Assembly: GCA_949358305.1 (NCBI GenBank)
Contig: OX442319.1
Span: 11,842,001 to 11,906,000 of the forward strand
DNA: 64,000 bases
From: Strigamia acuminata
Lineage: Eukaryota > Arthropoda > Chilopoda > Geophilomorpha > Linotaeniidae
Direction: 5' to 3'
The notes beneath the pieces were generated by a model that did not search any database, was not told the origin of the DNA, and saw only the letters and a program-made list of their open reading frames with translations. This document shows, one piece after another, positions 35,580 to 47,027 of the stretch. Numbering within the stretch: the first letter of the stretch is position 1; the number at the start of each line of letters is the position of its first letter. The translations under genes were made by a program, and so were the position numbers.

Positions 35580-36275
35580 GGTGTGGGAAATGTTGAAAAT
35601 GGTTGAAAACGGATGAAAATTGTTGGAAAATGTGGAAAAATGTTAGAAAGATGTGGGAAAATGTTGAGAAAATGTGGGAAAATATTGGAAAAATGTGGAA
35701 AAATGTAAAATTCGTTGAAAAATGGTGAAAATGTTAAAGAAATGTCGAGAAGTGTTTTAAAAAATGTTGAAAAATGTTGAAAAATGTTGAAAAAATGTTG
35801 AAAAATGTTGAAAAATGTTATAAAAATGTTGTAAAAATGTTTAAAAATGTTTAAAAATGTGTAAAAGTGTTGAACACATTGAGAAACATTGGAAAATGTT
35901 AAAAAACATTGTAAATATCGGAAAATATTGCAAAATATTGCAAAATATTGCAAAATATTGCAAAATATTGCAAAATATTGCAAAATATTGCAAAATATTG
36001 CAAAATATTGCAAAATATTGCAAAATATTGCAAAATATTGCAAAATATTGCAAAATATTGCAAAATATTGCAAAATATTGCAAAATATTGCAAAATATTG
36101 CAAAATATTGCAAAATATTGCAAAATATTGCAAAATATTGAAAAACAATATTGAAACAGATTGAAAAATATTGCAAAACGATGAAACATATTGAAAAACG
36201 TTGAAAAACACAATTAAACGTTGAAAACTGTTGAAAAAACTTGAAAAAGATTGAAAAAAGTAGAAAAAAGTTTAA
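35580..36275. repeat. Tandem repeats, with 21 perfect copies of a 10-bp unit
   Basis: CAAAATATTG is repeated 21 times without a single change at 35931-36140. The flanks carry diverged GTTGAAAAAT-type units in the same register. All frames are open, so long spurious ORFs appear on both strands. Confidence 0.95.
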
Positions 36276-36279
36276 AAAT

Positions 36280-37435
36280 CATATAAATTTTGTAGTTACG
36301 AGCCTCCTGTTGTCTGGGAAAATCAAGTAACAAGTGAAAATATTTTTATATCTCTCCGAAAATAGGTGCTCATGTATCATGTCGAGGAGCTCCTGCTGTG
36401 CAAACAGCCAAAAATGACATCCTTTTTCAGCTGAAAACGATCCGCCAGAGTGTCAACACGCAAACTGACAGAAATCGCGGGGTTCCATTTGTTTTTGCAC
36501 ACTGACAGCAATTGACAGCAACACATGCAACTAAAAATGGCGTGTCACAACATGGTCAATTTAACGGAAACAAAAAATTCAAAATAAATAAATAAAAAAT
36601 AAAAAATAAAAAAATCTTCAATTTATTTTTATTTTAAATTTATTTTTATTTTATTCGCAAAGTGTTATAAAATTCAAATGAAATAGTTTTTTAAAAGAAG
36701 AATTTTACAACAGGTCGATTGGACTGACATGTGTCTATTATGTAATGATGGTGTTTACGGCTCACACCTGTGTCCAAGCGTTTACCCTGCAAGACTTGTC
36801 CTATTTAATGAGGAGGGCTTGACCAAAGGCGGGAACATGAAGAAAGGAGAGTGAAGTTTCTTGTACGTGGGTCAGGACCACCCTAAAACGTCTAAAACGC
36901 GTAAAACGACGTTTGTTGCTCTATAAAACGAGAATTTTTCATTTTAAAAAAAAAAAAAATTATTTTAGGAATTATTTTATTATTATTATTATTATTTTAA
37001 ATAAAGATAATTTTTTTGTTATTTTTTTTTTAGATTGGATTTTTGTTCGTGTTTGTATTGGTGTTTGTGAAATGATGTGCTGGATGTTTGCGCGTGTAAT
37101 GGGCAGCGTGGAAGGAGGGGCAAAGTTGTTTGGTTTTCAAATTGGTTCATCCTCACTTTGTGCTTGCCACCAACTGATAAGTAGAGGATTACCTCATATT
37201 TTACACTCCCACAGCGCAATTGAAAAGCTAATTCTTTTTTTTTTTTTTTTTTTTTTTTTATATTTTAGAGGCTGTTTTCATTTTCATTTTATGTCATGTT
37301 TGAATTTGTTTTTCATTTTGAATAAATTTCTTTTGGAGTTGAAACGGATATAATTTTTTTTTTTTTTTTTTTACGAAAATATGGCGAAAGAAGAGGAAAT
37401 AAAAAATGAAATAAAGCAAAAGCGATGGATGTTAA
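36280..37435. other. Spacer, no gene supported
   Basis: Includes mixed unrepetitive DNA at 36290-36540 and 36700-36900, and poly-T runs at 37229-37260 and 37352-37372. The open frame at 36913-37353 is mostly T-runs and has no recognisable domain. Confidence 0.4.
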
Positions 37436-37439
37436 GTTC

Positions 37440-37930
37440 AATATTTAATATTAAAGAAAAATGTAGAAAATTTAGGAAAAATGTAGAAAATTTAAGAAAA
37501 ATGTAGAAAATTTAAGAAAAATGTAGAAAATTTAAGAAAAATCTAGAAAATTTAAGAAAAATCTAGAAAATGTTGAAAAATCTAGAAAATTTAAGAAAAA
37601 TCTAGAAAATTTAAAAAAAATCTAGAAAAATTGATGAAAATTAATAAAAACTCGTGTAAAATCAAGAAAATCCGTATAAAATCAAGAAAATCCGTATAAA
37701 ATCAAGAAAATCCGTATAAAATCAAGAAAATCCGTATAAAATTAAGAAAATCTGTGCGTAAACTAAAGAAAACATATTAAAAATTAAGAAAACTCATGTA
37801 AAATTAAGAAATTCAAAGTAAAACTAAAGGAAACTTAAAGAAAATTAAGAAATATCAAGAACAACTAAGAAATATCAAAAAGACATTAAAAAAATTAAAA
37901 AAAAAAATTAAGAATAATCAAGAAAATAAA
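37440..37930. repeat. 20-bp tandem repeats
   Basis: Two successive 20-bp arrays: AAAATTTAAGAAAAATGTAG at 37455-37620, then AAAATCAAGAAAATCCGTAT at 37660-37750, decaying to 37930. Confidence 0.85.
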
Positions 37931-39130
37931 ATATCTATAAAAATCTTTATTTTCCTACAATCTTGACTTAAATTTCAACCGTTTCACGTTTAATTTCCAT
38001 TTCCCTTACCACAACTAACCGAAAATAACAAAAAAACCACCAACTTTTCCCTTCAAATTCACCAACCCCCTTCCAACACCAAAAAAAAACCTAATTCCTC
38101 CCACCAACACAAAAACCCAATCGTCACAACCCAAAAAACCAAAAACCCAAACCCAAAACCTTTCCACCAGCATTTAAACTTTTACCATCACCAACGTAAA
38201 CTCCGCTCTGGTTAATGTGAGCGAGACGAGGTTCGAGCATGAGTGCAGCAGCTTAAAAACTCAACTTTTCTTTACTTTCTTGGAAAATCCCAGGAACAAA
38301 GTAGCACGCGACTTAAGAAGAGCTTAACATCAACGAGCAAGTCTAAATTATAACTGATCACTACCAAAAATCCCTTCCGAATAAACCTCGCGCTGCGAAT
38401 CGTGCACCTTCAATCTCAACCCGGGCTTACCCAAACACTCGCCACACATTTCACCCACAAACCCCCTCAAAAAAAAACCCCAAACAATTTATTTCCACAC
38501 AAAATAACCCCAAAACTCAAGCGCCAACTCACCGCACCGTGCACGTACCGACACGACACGCAATTCAAACTCAAAACCCGACGGAATTCGATTAATCTGC
38601 GCATACCGTCATGGCGTCACTTGATTCGCACATCCGAATCCTGGAAGTAATTAAATTCGAGCTTTAACGTTCGAGCAAAGGTTAAGAAACGTTAAAATAC
38701 ATGTGGGAATTTCTTAAAAAAACCCACTCGCTTTAATTTCAACGCTTTTATTATTCTTTTCGCCCGTTCGCTGCCATTTTCTCGTGTTATCGATCAAAGG
38801 ATAAGTGACAAAAGGGTTAAAGTCAAGAGGTGGACTGACAGTGAGCAGTGACAACTGCAAACTATAGGAAAAGTCAGACTCTCGGACCACCAAAACCAAA
38901 CACAGGTGCACATGCCTGGGTGGACAGAGACAACACTTAGCAAACCGACCCCTCGCTTAATCCCTCTTACTGCCCCCTCACACCTGTAAAGTCATTTGCG
39001 TAATTGAAATCTATACACAGGTGCAAAAGCCGAAACTAAAAAAAAATATAAAAAAAATAAAAAAAAATAAAAAAATTGAGAAAAAAAATTTTTTTTGTTT
39101 GAAATTTGATCTCGGGGACCCCACCCAGAT
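37931..39130. other. Spacer with weak minus-strand exon candidates
   Basis: On the minus strand, acceptor TACTTCCAG near 38646 and donor GTGAGT near 38528 bound a segment whose best frame contains LNCVSCRYVHGA. A second open stretch near 38450-38345 reads CGECLGKPGLRLKVHDSQRE. Both look coding, with Cys pairs, but stops break the joint frame and I cannot assemble a gene. They could belong with the zinc-finger fragment at 34.8-35.0 kb. Confidence 0.25.
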
Positions 39131-39140
39131 AAAAACGTCC

Positions 39141-39665
39141 ATTTCCTCATTGCGAAACATGCAAAAGAGAAGCCCATTGTGATTTAGAGCCAATCAGAGC
39201 GTTTTAAAACGTGATATTGCATATTTTATTGTAGATAACGTCTAAAAATATCCACAAAAAAATTAGGGGCCCCTATAGGGACTGGTAAAAGGGCCCCGTA
39301 GAAGTATTTGATTGAAATCGTCTATTTCCTCATTGAAAAACATACAAAACGGAAGCCTATTGTGATTTAGAGCCAATCAGAGCGTTTTAAAACGTGATAT
39401 TGCATATTTTATTGTAGATAACGTCTAAAAATGTCCAAAAAAAAATTAGGGGCCCCTATAGGGACTGGTAAAAGGGCCCCGTGGAAGTATTTGGTTGAAA
39501 ACGTCTATTTCCTCATTGAAAAACACACAAAACGGAAGCCTATTGTGATTTAGAGTGTTTTTAAACGTTTTAAAACACACATTACTGTGAATAATGTCTA
39601 AAAATGTCTAAAAAAAATTAGGGGCCTCAACAGGGGCCCCTAAAAGGGCCCTGTAGAAGTATTTG
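39141..39665. repeat. 183-bp tandem repeat, three copies
   Basis: Copies start at ATTTCCTCATTG at 39141, 39324 and 39507, exactly 183 bp apart; the third has internal deletions. Each contains TGTGATTTAGAG, the first two with GCCAATCAGAGCGTTTTAAA, and ends in GGGGCCCCT-type sequence. An inverted CCAAT-like element is thus repeated. Confidence 0.9.
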
Positions 39666-39669
39666 GTTT

Positions 39670-40745
39670 CCCCCGTGTTGTGTTTGTCGTTGTGCCATTG
39701 CTTGGCTCCTGGTCAGCAAGTGTCTGTTGAAATGCGAATTAGAATTAATTCCTCAACGTAATCCCTTGTAAAATCGTGCAAACAACTCGGACATCAAGTG
39801 GACTTTAGTGCATAAATCGGAGCAATATCAATTGTGACTGTGTGGCGTGAGTTTAAATGGATTTTTAATTCCTGAGACACCAACGCGACTAAAATAAGTA
39901 ATTTCCTTTTTCCTGGCATGAAAAATAGCAGCTGTCACAACACGAGTGCAATATTGACACTCTTTCCCCGCACCCCAAACAGAAATAACCATTTGCAACG
40001 TTCCGTCCATCCACTTGATTACATTACGAATTTGCTACCTGTTTGTGCTCTTATTAACGACTGCAATCCCGATATTCAGTCCCAGAAGTCCCGGATGATG
40101 TTTTGAGCCGAGTCTGCTCGAATCGTCGCGACAAAACATCGCATTGGCGAGGAAAAAAACGAAAGTGTTGATTTCTTTTTGTTTTATCGATCAATTTTGT
40201 CCATTATAGGATCATCCGTACATCCATGTTGGAGATATTTGTTGTCAATGGGATCACGAGGCAAAAAGCGCGTGTAAACAAATTAGCGCGCAGCTTAGGC
40301 CTAACGCCCAGAGCCGGTAATCTGCGCGAATCGATCGCGTTATTTATTTGCAATTTGACGATTAAGAGCGGAAAAAATGGCGAAAAAATTGAAGATGGGG
40401 CGAAAACCACGTGTCGTTTTTATTTTTCTTTATTATTTTTCAATCGGGGTCGTGTAGCGCGTGTTTATTTTATTTTGGCCTGTGAAAGAGCCACGTGTTA
40501 GATTAAGAGCAGCGAGAGCTTTATTCCTCGTTGAGATGATTCCAATTACGAGTAAGTGCCGCGATTGCTTGGTCGCAACAAGACCAAACAAACGCTGGTG
40601 GCTGGTTTCGCAGGCCCCCTGTTATGGCAGGTGACACAATTGCCGTACAAATGGCCGGCTAGTAATCTCGGGGATTATCTCTCCCTTTTCACTTTCCCCC
40701 TCTCCGACAATCACATCATAACTCCTATGAAGAAAAATAAGGTTT
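39670..40745. other. Spacer, no gene supported
   Basis: Unrepetitive and of mixed composition, unlike the array-filled spacers, so it may be regulatory. Small open frames here have no domains or convincing splice sites. Confidence 0.4.
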
Positions 40746-40746
40746 T

Positions 40747-40825
40747 GGCTCGATGGTGGCGACATCTGTGAGATAAAATCTGAACTAAATCGCACGGAAA
40801 GGGACTATTTGTCAGAGCGATCAGT
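40747..40825. promoter_or_regulatory. Duplicated block with CTCF-like core, copy 1
   Basis: About 70 bases starting GATGGTGGCGACATCTGTGA and continuing CTGAACTAAATCGCACG and GGGACTATTTG are nearly identical to 45336-45410. It sits just upstream of the candidate short gene at 40.9-41.8 kb. Confidence 0.7.
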
Positions 40826-40949
40826 AAAATGGTATAGTTGACGAAATACAGAACAATACAAAAATGGTAATTGATCCGAAAGTAAACTTCAACCTATCGC
40901 TTATAAATTATGTAATCGTCTTGAGATTTATTTATGTTTCATTTCTTTT

Positions 40950-41805
40950 TCACCAGGTGGCAGCGCATAGAAAGTTTGTTTTTAGTTTACTATTTTGCAT
41001 CTTCATTTTTGGCTTAGATTTTCAGTCGTTTATTATGTCAGCTCGGAGGCGTTTGGAGGTGAGTTTTTGTTCAATTTTTATTGATTTTTTAGCTTTAATT
41101 TTAACTTTTAACTTATTTGATTTTTCTACGTTTTAATCTTTTAGTTTTGAATTGTTTTGCGAGAGAATATTCAAAGTTTCTTTAGTTTTATTTAATATTT
41201 TAGGCGTCTTGTGATACGGCATATTTTATGTTCGTTTTATGCTTATTATTTAGAATGCTTTACTAGTTTGCTGGAGTTCTTGTTTTCTCGTTCCATTTGT
41301 GTTCGTTATTAATTGCGTGTCAATTCGATTAATTATTTCTTATATTTTGTTTTTAATAGGTGAAAAGAGGCTAATACGAGGCACAACTACATGGAATACC
41401 AAGGGCGACTTTGACTTCAACAAATAAATGCCAGCCGGACAAATTCGACGAAAACCACGCATGTCGTATTTACTTCTACATTTATAATTAATATCGGCAC
41501 TACTGTAATTTTTCAACTGTTGTAATTTTTTTTTGCTATTTTAATTTTTTTTTTCTGTGTTTTAATTTGTTTAAATTTATAGTTTTCTTATGTTAATGTA
41601 AGTTTTAGTTTTGTTTAACGGTTTAATATGTATTTTGTTTCAGGATATAATTCTTCCGTGCCATGAGGACGTCGTTTTGGGGCCCAGAGAATGGCATACT
41701 CTGGGTCCTCGTGTGGGTAAAACGGTGGAGTCTCAAGGGGGATATTTACCCGAGATTATCCTTAAATGGTCCGTTATAACCTGGTTGAATGTGTGATTTG
41801 CCATT
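40950..41805 (+). CDS. Candidate short spliced gene, unknown
   Basis: An ATG at 41036 begins MSARRRLE and runs into a GTGAGT donor at 41060. A last exon from 41644 (acceptor TTTCAG) reads DIILPCHEDVVLGPREW and stops at about 41797, with AATAAA at 41864. Joined directly, the two give a peptide of about 58 residues. A middle segment with an acceptor at about 41360 may be included instead and would end the frame early, so the transcript could also be non-coding. I do not recognise the protein. Confidence 0.3.
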
Positions 41806-41863
41806 TTTTTCCTTTTAAGGAAAAATTTTTAAGTTTTTTTTTTGTATAGTGTATTTTTATTTC

Positions 41864-41869
41864 AATAAA
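41864..41869 (+). terminator. Polyadenylation signal
   Basis: AATAAA in TTTCAATAAAGTTTTATTTT, well placed for the candidate gene ending near 41.8 kb. Confidence 0.5.
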
Positions 41870-41884
41870 GTTTTATTTTCTATA

Positions 41885-43245
41885 ATTTGTCATTTCTGTA
41901 AAAAAAATTATTCTAAGTCCAAAAATCAATAAGGCGAATCGCTGCCAAATTTTTATAGGTTTGGACTTAGAATAAAAAGGGGGATAGTGGGTGGGGTATA
42001 CAGATTCCCCATTTTATTGTAAAGTATGTAAATAAAATACCAAAAGAATTTTAATTAAAGTATATTGTATAAATTATAGTTTTCTTTTGTAGTTTTATTT
42101 AAACTACAAAAAAAACTATAAAAGACAACACACAAATCAATTTTATTACATTTAAGATACAAAAATATTAACAAATAAAATAGTAAAAAATATTAACAAA
42201 TAAAATAGTAAAAATTATTAACAAATAAAATAGTAAAAAAATATTAACAAACAAAATTCTTCAGAGGATTTACACTCAAATAGAAGTCCTTCTCTCAACC
42301 TGTAACGTAAAACACACAATTAGTAAAACCAATAAAATACACCATTAAAATCAACTAAAATGAAGCATACGCTGTAAAATATAGAGATAAGGCATGAAAA
42401 TTCAAAACAAAGTCGGTATTTAGACAAAAAACTATTTAAACGTGCAAACAATTCAAACATACGACGTATAACTACTTTAATAATTAACTAGGAAAACACC
42501 GCTAGAAAACTAATAATTAAAACTAATTCACAAAACTTATAAAGTGCAGTGCTAAGACGATACAAACCCTATTTAAATGAGAGGCCAAAGTGTAAAATAT
42601 AAAACAAAAAAACAATTGACTCACCATCGTAAATCCCCATGACATCTATTCCTCCAGCGAGTCGGTCACCGAATGGCAAAAACTTATCTCAAAGAGAAGT
42701 GAAAAAAAAAATGTAAAGTAGTATTGGTGTGCAGACTAATCAGCATAGCCAATCAAAAACTGTGGACACTTCTAGAAGTGTTGCAACTTCCTGTCGCACA
42801 TGTTTCCACCTATATTCTGTTTCAGAAAACTTGCGACAAACTCTCATTGGCTATCCACCTTCTCTTTACCATTACGTAATGGTTACAAATGGTTGGAAAA
42901 TGCACTTTTTCGCCACAAGAGGACTCTGATCCAGACAGAAAAGTTGATAGGCACGACAAACTGTTCAAAAACTATTATTTATTTTAGATAACAATCATTC
43001 GGTTTAAATTCAGTAATTGTTTATCATTTCTACGCAAATTGCAACTGTTCACCGATTGCTTTGACGTCGGAACATCGAACACAAAATAAAATGTATTTTC
43101 AATAAATGCTTGTTTTAGATCGCGCCAACTTTGAAATATGGATGGCGCCAGTGTTTTCCTCATAGAAACCCATGTTAATTCGTTTTTCAAGTTTATATCG
43201 CTTAAAAATGAGTCGCTTTTTTTTGGGTGTCTCTCCTCCAAATTT
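41885..43245. other. Spacer with a possible minus-strand first exon
   Basis: At about 42623-42700 (minus) an ATG-led stretch, MSWGFTM, ends at a strong GTGAGT donor, and an acceptor follows near 42374, but the joined frame stops after a few codons; a short non-coding transcript is possible. Four copies of ATATTAACAAATAAAATAGT lie at 42165-42260. GATGGCGCCAGTG near 43141 resembles the CTCF-like core. Confidence 0.35.
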
Positions 43246-43249
43246 TTTG

Positions 43250-43480
43250 TTTGCACACATTATGCCAAGTATTTGCACACATTTTGCCAAGTTTTTGCAC
43301 AAATTTTACCACGTTTATTATGTACACATTTTATCACGTTTTTGCACTCATATTGTCTAATTTTTGCACACATATTGTCTATTTTTTGCGCACATTTTGC
43401 CGAGTTTTTGCACACATTTAACCACGTTTATGCACACATTTTGCAAAATTTTTGCACATATTTTACCACGTGTTTTGCAG
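43250..43480. repeat. 21-22-bp tandem repeat
   Basis: About ten copies of a unit like TTTTTGCACACATTTTGCCA(AG). It lies downstream of the LRR gene. Confidence 0.8.
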
Positions 43481-43815
43481 CAATTTGCACGACTTTTTCT
43501 CTTCAAAACCTCATTTTTCTGCCAATATCTCTTACAACGGTGCCCGACAGACCGATTTTTTAGCTCATTTTACATCTAATCAGTGCGTTTTTTATTTTTA
43601 TTTTTGGCCATTTCTTTATAAGTTAGCCTATTATGTGACTTATTTTAAAATTAAACGATTGTTCACGTCGATTGGGCCTATTTCCGGCAATTTTTCAATT
43701 TTGGACGATTTTAGCAAAAACCCTAAATTGTATTTCACTTTATTTTATTTCAATACACTCACTGTTTTGCCAACGTCGCTCTTGCGGTAACCAGTAATTG
43801 AAAATAATTCATCCC

Positions 43816-45171
43816 TTACCATTCTAAGTTACCAATGGGGTCTGCTATACGACACGTACTATCATACATGTCTGTAATATGCACATCCAAGTTCTTGTTC
43901 TTCGCGTACTTCTGAATTTTAGAAAAATTAGGATCGATATTATCACAACATTCGCAGACCAACACATTGAGCGGATTTTGCATTTCCAACAATGCAACGA
44001 TCGAGCTTTCCTTAATCGAGTTACACCGAAATAAAGATAAATACTTGAGCTTCTGAAATGCGTTCGATTTAACAAGTTCGCAAACCAAACCGTGACTAAA
44101 TGTCGGACATTTAGCTAGTGTCAAACATTTCAAATTAAGGCGCACCAATAACGTTTTCAACTCTGATTCCATTATGGTCCAGTCTGGAGGCATTTCGATT
44201 TCCAGAAAGCGAAGTTTTTTGAAGATAACGCGCTGCTCAGTAGCAGTTTCCGTATAAATTCTACATTCTAACAGTATCAACTCTTCCAACAAAGGACAGG
44301 AGCGATCAACAAGCATGATATTGACTAAGCTAATATCCAATAGAAATAGACTGGTCAGTCTCGAGAATATATCGGTGTTAAAATTCACATTCCAATTGAA
44401 TGATCTGATTCTTATTTTGCGTAAATTAGGAAAAGTGCTGCTCAGAAAAGCGATGTCTTCATTATTATTCACGCGCAATGGTGTTCGTTCGAGAGAGTAA
44501 GTACGCGGAGTATTGTTTGCATTGAATTGTTGTTTCAGTATCCGAAACAACTCGAGCCAGTGACTATATTCAAACACTTTTAACGAGGGCGTTTCGTTTA
44601 GAATGAGTAAACACGCTTCCCGTGTGACACCGGTAACGCAGATATTCAAATTGCTTAATTCTTTGCAACCGGTCAATGTCCTGGCTCCTACATCGGTGAC
44701 TTTGACGCAGAAATAAAGATTAAGATGGGTCAATTGTTGGCAATTTTCGCCGATTGTAGCTACAACTTGATCCGTGATTTCCCTTCCTTCTTTTAAGTTT
44801 AAGTATCGAACTCGCGGTAAGTTTTTTAGTAGTTGGATTAGACTTTCTGGTTCGTTCGAAAATCGTTGTAAGCTTAAATATTGCAGATTTCTACAAACCC
44901 GAGATATTGTGTCTAGCACAGGAGTCATGGGGAGACCAAATTGGCTCAAACGGCGTAATGATCTGGTGTCCTTACGTATGAAAATGTTTGCATTCAGTGG
45001 TGGATTCGTGTCGGTCTGTTCACTGTGTTGCATTTCACCTAGTCGACTATGTATGTTATTGACGATTGTGGAAGGTTGGTTTCCTAGTTTATCTTGCATC
45101 GTATCGAGGTTACTGATTACCGTATTTATACATAAATTCTCAAGACTTGCTGGTGATTTTCTGCACGGCAT
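43816..45171 (-). CDS. F-box-like leucine-rich repeat protein
   Basis: A single uninterrupted 451-residue frame starts at a true ATG (45171) and is followed by a minus-strand AATAAA near 43745. The first 40 residues (SLENLCINTVISNLDTMQ and on) resemble the weak F-box of FBXL-type proteins. From about residue 75 it is built of leucine-rich repeats: CRNLQYLSLQRF, LPRVRYLNLKEG, CQQLTHLNLYFCVKVTDVG, LKYLSLFRCNSIKESSIVAL and others, about ten in all, of the Cys-containing type. Such proteins choose substrates for SCF ubiquitin ligases; the target is unknown. The absence of introns, in a window where other genes have many, suggests an ancient retrocopy or a rapidly evolving family. A GTAAGG at the stop codon could allow a spliced 3' end. 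Confidence 0.8.
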   Translation of the reverse strand: MPCRKSPASLENLCINTVISNLDTMQDKLGNQPSTIVNNIHSRLGEMQHSEQTDTNPPLNANIFIRKDTRSLRRLSQFGLPMTPVLDTISRVCRNLQYLSLQRFSNEPESLIQLLKNLPRVRYLNLKEGREITDQVVATIGENCQQLTHLNLYFCVKVTDVGARTLTGCKELSNLNICVTGVTREACLLILNETPSLKVFEYSHWLELFRILKQQFNANNTPRTYSLERTPLRVNNNEDIAFLSSTFPNLRKIRIRSFNWNVNFNTDIFSRLTSLFLLDISLVNIMLVDRSCPLLEELILLECRIYTETATEQRVIFKKLRFLEIEMPPDWTIMESELKTLLVRLNLKCLTLAKCPTFSHGLVCELVKSNAFQKLKYLSLFRCNSIKESSIVALLEMQNPLNVLVCECCDNIDPNFSKIQKYAKNKNLDVHITDMYDSTCRIADPIGNLEW

Positions 45172-45335
45172 GACGACAAACTTATGGAATTACCGTGTTG
45201 GTATGTATGTAGCTGGACTGACCAGAAGTGGTTAAATATAAGTCTTAATTTTAGGACAACGTCATATGCACGTGTGTTTTCGTTACTTTTACGTTTTGTG
45301 CAAAAACTTGGCAAACCTATCTTCGACCATGTGAT

Positions 45336-45415
45336 TGGGTTCGGTGGTGGCGACATCTGTGAGATAAATTCTGAACTAAATCGCACGAAAGGGGACTATT
45401 TGACAGGGTGATGAG
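45336..45415. promoter_or_regulatory. Duplicated block with CTCF-like core, copy 2
   Basis: GGTGGTGGCGACATCTGTGA and the following bases match copy 1 at 40747 with only a few changes over some 70 bp. It lies about 165 bp upstream of the LRR gene and just before a plus-strand ORF, as expected for a promoter or boundary element. Confidence 0.7.
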
Positions 45416-45540
45416 ATTTTGTCGAGGATTTTGTGGAAGTAAATAAACCGGAACACCCATTAGCGATACAAAATACTGTTTTCTTTAAATATCGAAGAGA
45501 TTTTATTCTGTCTTTTGTTTGTTTATTGTCCCATCCAAAG

Positions 45541-45669
45541 ATGGGACTGCAAAAATTAGTCTACAGACTCATTGAATGCTCCTCGCCACGGAAATCTTTA
45601 GTAAAAGGCGAAAGATTTGCTCCTAAATTGACGAGAAGCCAGAGATTGACAAAAGAACAAAACTTCTAA
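45541..45669 (+). CDS. Small ORF, 42 residues, unknown
   Basis: After an acceptor-like CCATCCAAAG an ATG opens a short basic peptide, MGLQKLVYRLIECSSPRKSL and on, ending at a stop. The duplicated block at 45336 lies about 130 bases upstream, as the other copy does for the candidate gene at 41 kb. Only composition and context support it. Confidence 0.25.
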   Translation: MGLQKLVYRLIECSSPRKSLVKGERFAPKLTRSQRLTKEQNF

Positions 45670-46990
45670 AAAACGAGCCGTTTCAGAAACTGCGTAGAAT
45701 TATGTTGGTGTTTCGACTTGTTCGCTCAATATTTAATTCATTTTATAAAGCTATGCTTGATTTGATCAAAGATTTCAGTTTAAAATGTAGAAATAGATTT
45801 AATTATTTGAATAAAAATTAAACCAACCCATTCTAAGACGAAAATATTAAATATTGTATTTATTTTTCCAGGCAAACGTGAACAATAAACAGTGAAACAT
45901 GCTTTTTTGCCATGGCAATGAAGGCGTTTAAGGGTTAGGCCAACTTACAAAATCAAAACAACATGCATCCTAATTTTGATTTTGATTTTATTAATTAGTA
46001 ATCTTGAAGCTCTGTCTAATTCCATCTTGTTTTTTCTCAAATTTCTTAGGAATAATATTGATTTTTGTCATTCAAAATGCTTAATCAAATTAAAATACAA
46101 TTCCTTTCCTTTATTTTACACAAACGTGTTAAAATAAGATGTCATTTATTGTGTAATTTAACACGGATTTATTCTTTAACATCAAGCTTGACCAGTGGTA
46201 AAGCTAACTTCACATTCGAAGTCGCACTACTCCCGTTTCCATCCCTTTTACAAACCACCGCTTAGCAGTCGGTCACCGATAGTCCATCACAAAGTATTGG
46301 CTCCAACGGCAGCTTACAAATCAATCAAACTGATAAAAACACTTAAAACAATAAATACTTCGTACAACAAAATAATTAAGCCTGCTATTTTTGCGGACTT
46401 AAAACAGTGAAATTGCGGGCGGAAAGCGGCATTAAAATACGGCATTTTGCGGACTTATTGCAGACCTATTGCAGGCTCATCCGCGAAGTTTTTGACCAAA
46501 ATTTCAAGGTTTTAAACGAAATTTGAAGTTTTTAAAGGGAATTTGAAGTTTTTAAAGAAAATTTGAAGTTTTTAAACGAAATTATTACGCAATACGCACG
46601 TTCACTCGATTTTCGTAACAAACCCCCCAAAATTGGCAAATTGCGGCATTACGGTCCGATTGCGGCAATTGCGGCAATTGCGGCAATTGCGGACTAAAAA
46701 ATACTCCAATTTCAAAACTTTTGTTGTCAAAATGCTCTATATGCATTATCCACACTTATGAAACCATTTTGGAGAAGTTTTATTTTCCGCAAAAATAGCA
46801 GCTTTAAAAATAACACGTAACTTTGCAGGGCAGGCTTCAGCAATCGCCGGACCCAATTTGGATCACTCTGGGAATTGCTGCACTTCATATTTCTCACAAC
46901 TTGGCAAAAATAACATTTAGCGAAAGAATTCAGAATTCTTTCGGACCAACTTCGCCTTGCGTACGCTTAATTTTCACAATTTAATTTCTC
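45670..46990. other. Spacer, no gene supported
   Basis: Short arrays occur at 46500-46590 (20-bp unit AATTTGAAGTTTTTAAACGA) and 46640-46700 (GCGGCAATT). GTCGGTCACCGA near 46268 also occurs near 42659. Nothing else recognised. Confidence 0.45.
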
Positions 46991-47027
46991 CACGCAAAAA
47001 TATTGACTTTATTATGAAATTTGGAAT

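Noticed and set aside
35495-36213. ORFs of up to 238 codons
   Set aside because: The 10-bp repeat is open in every frame; the periodic peptides are artefacts.
41640-41800. Mitochondrial pyruvate carrier 1 exon, because one frame reads TSFWGP
   Set aside because: Only six residues agree; the rest of the frame does not follow the family.
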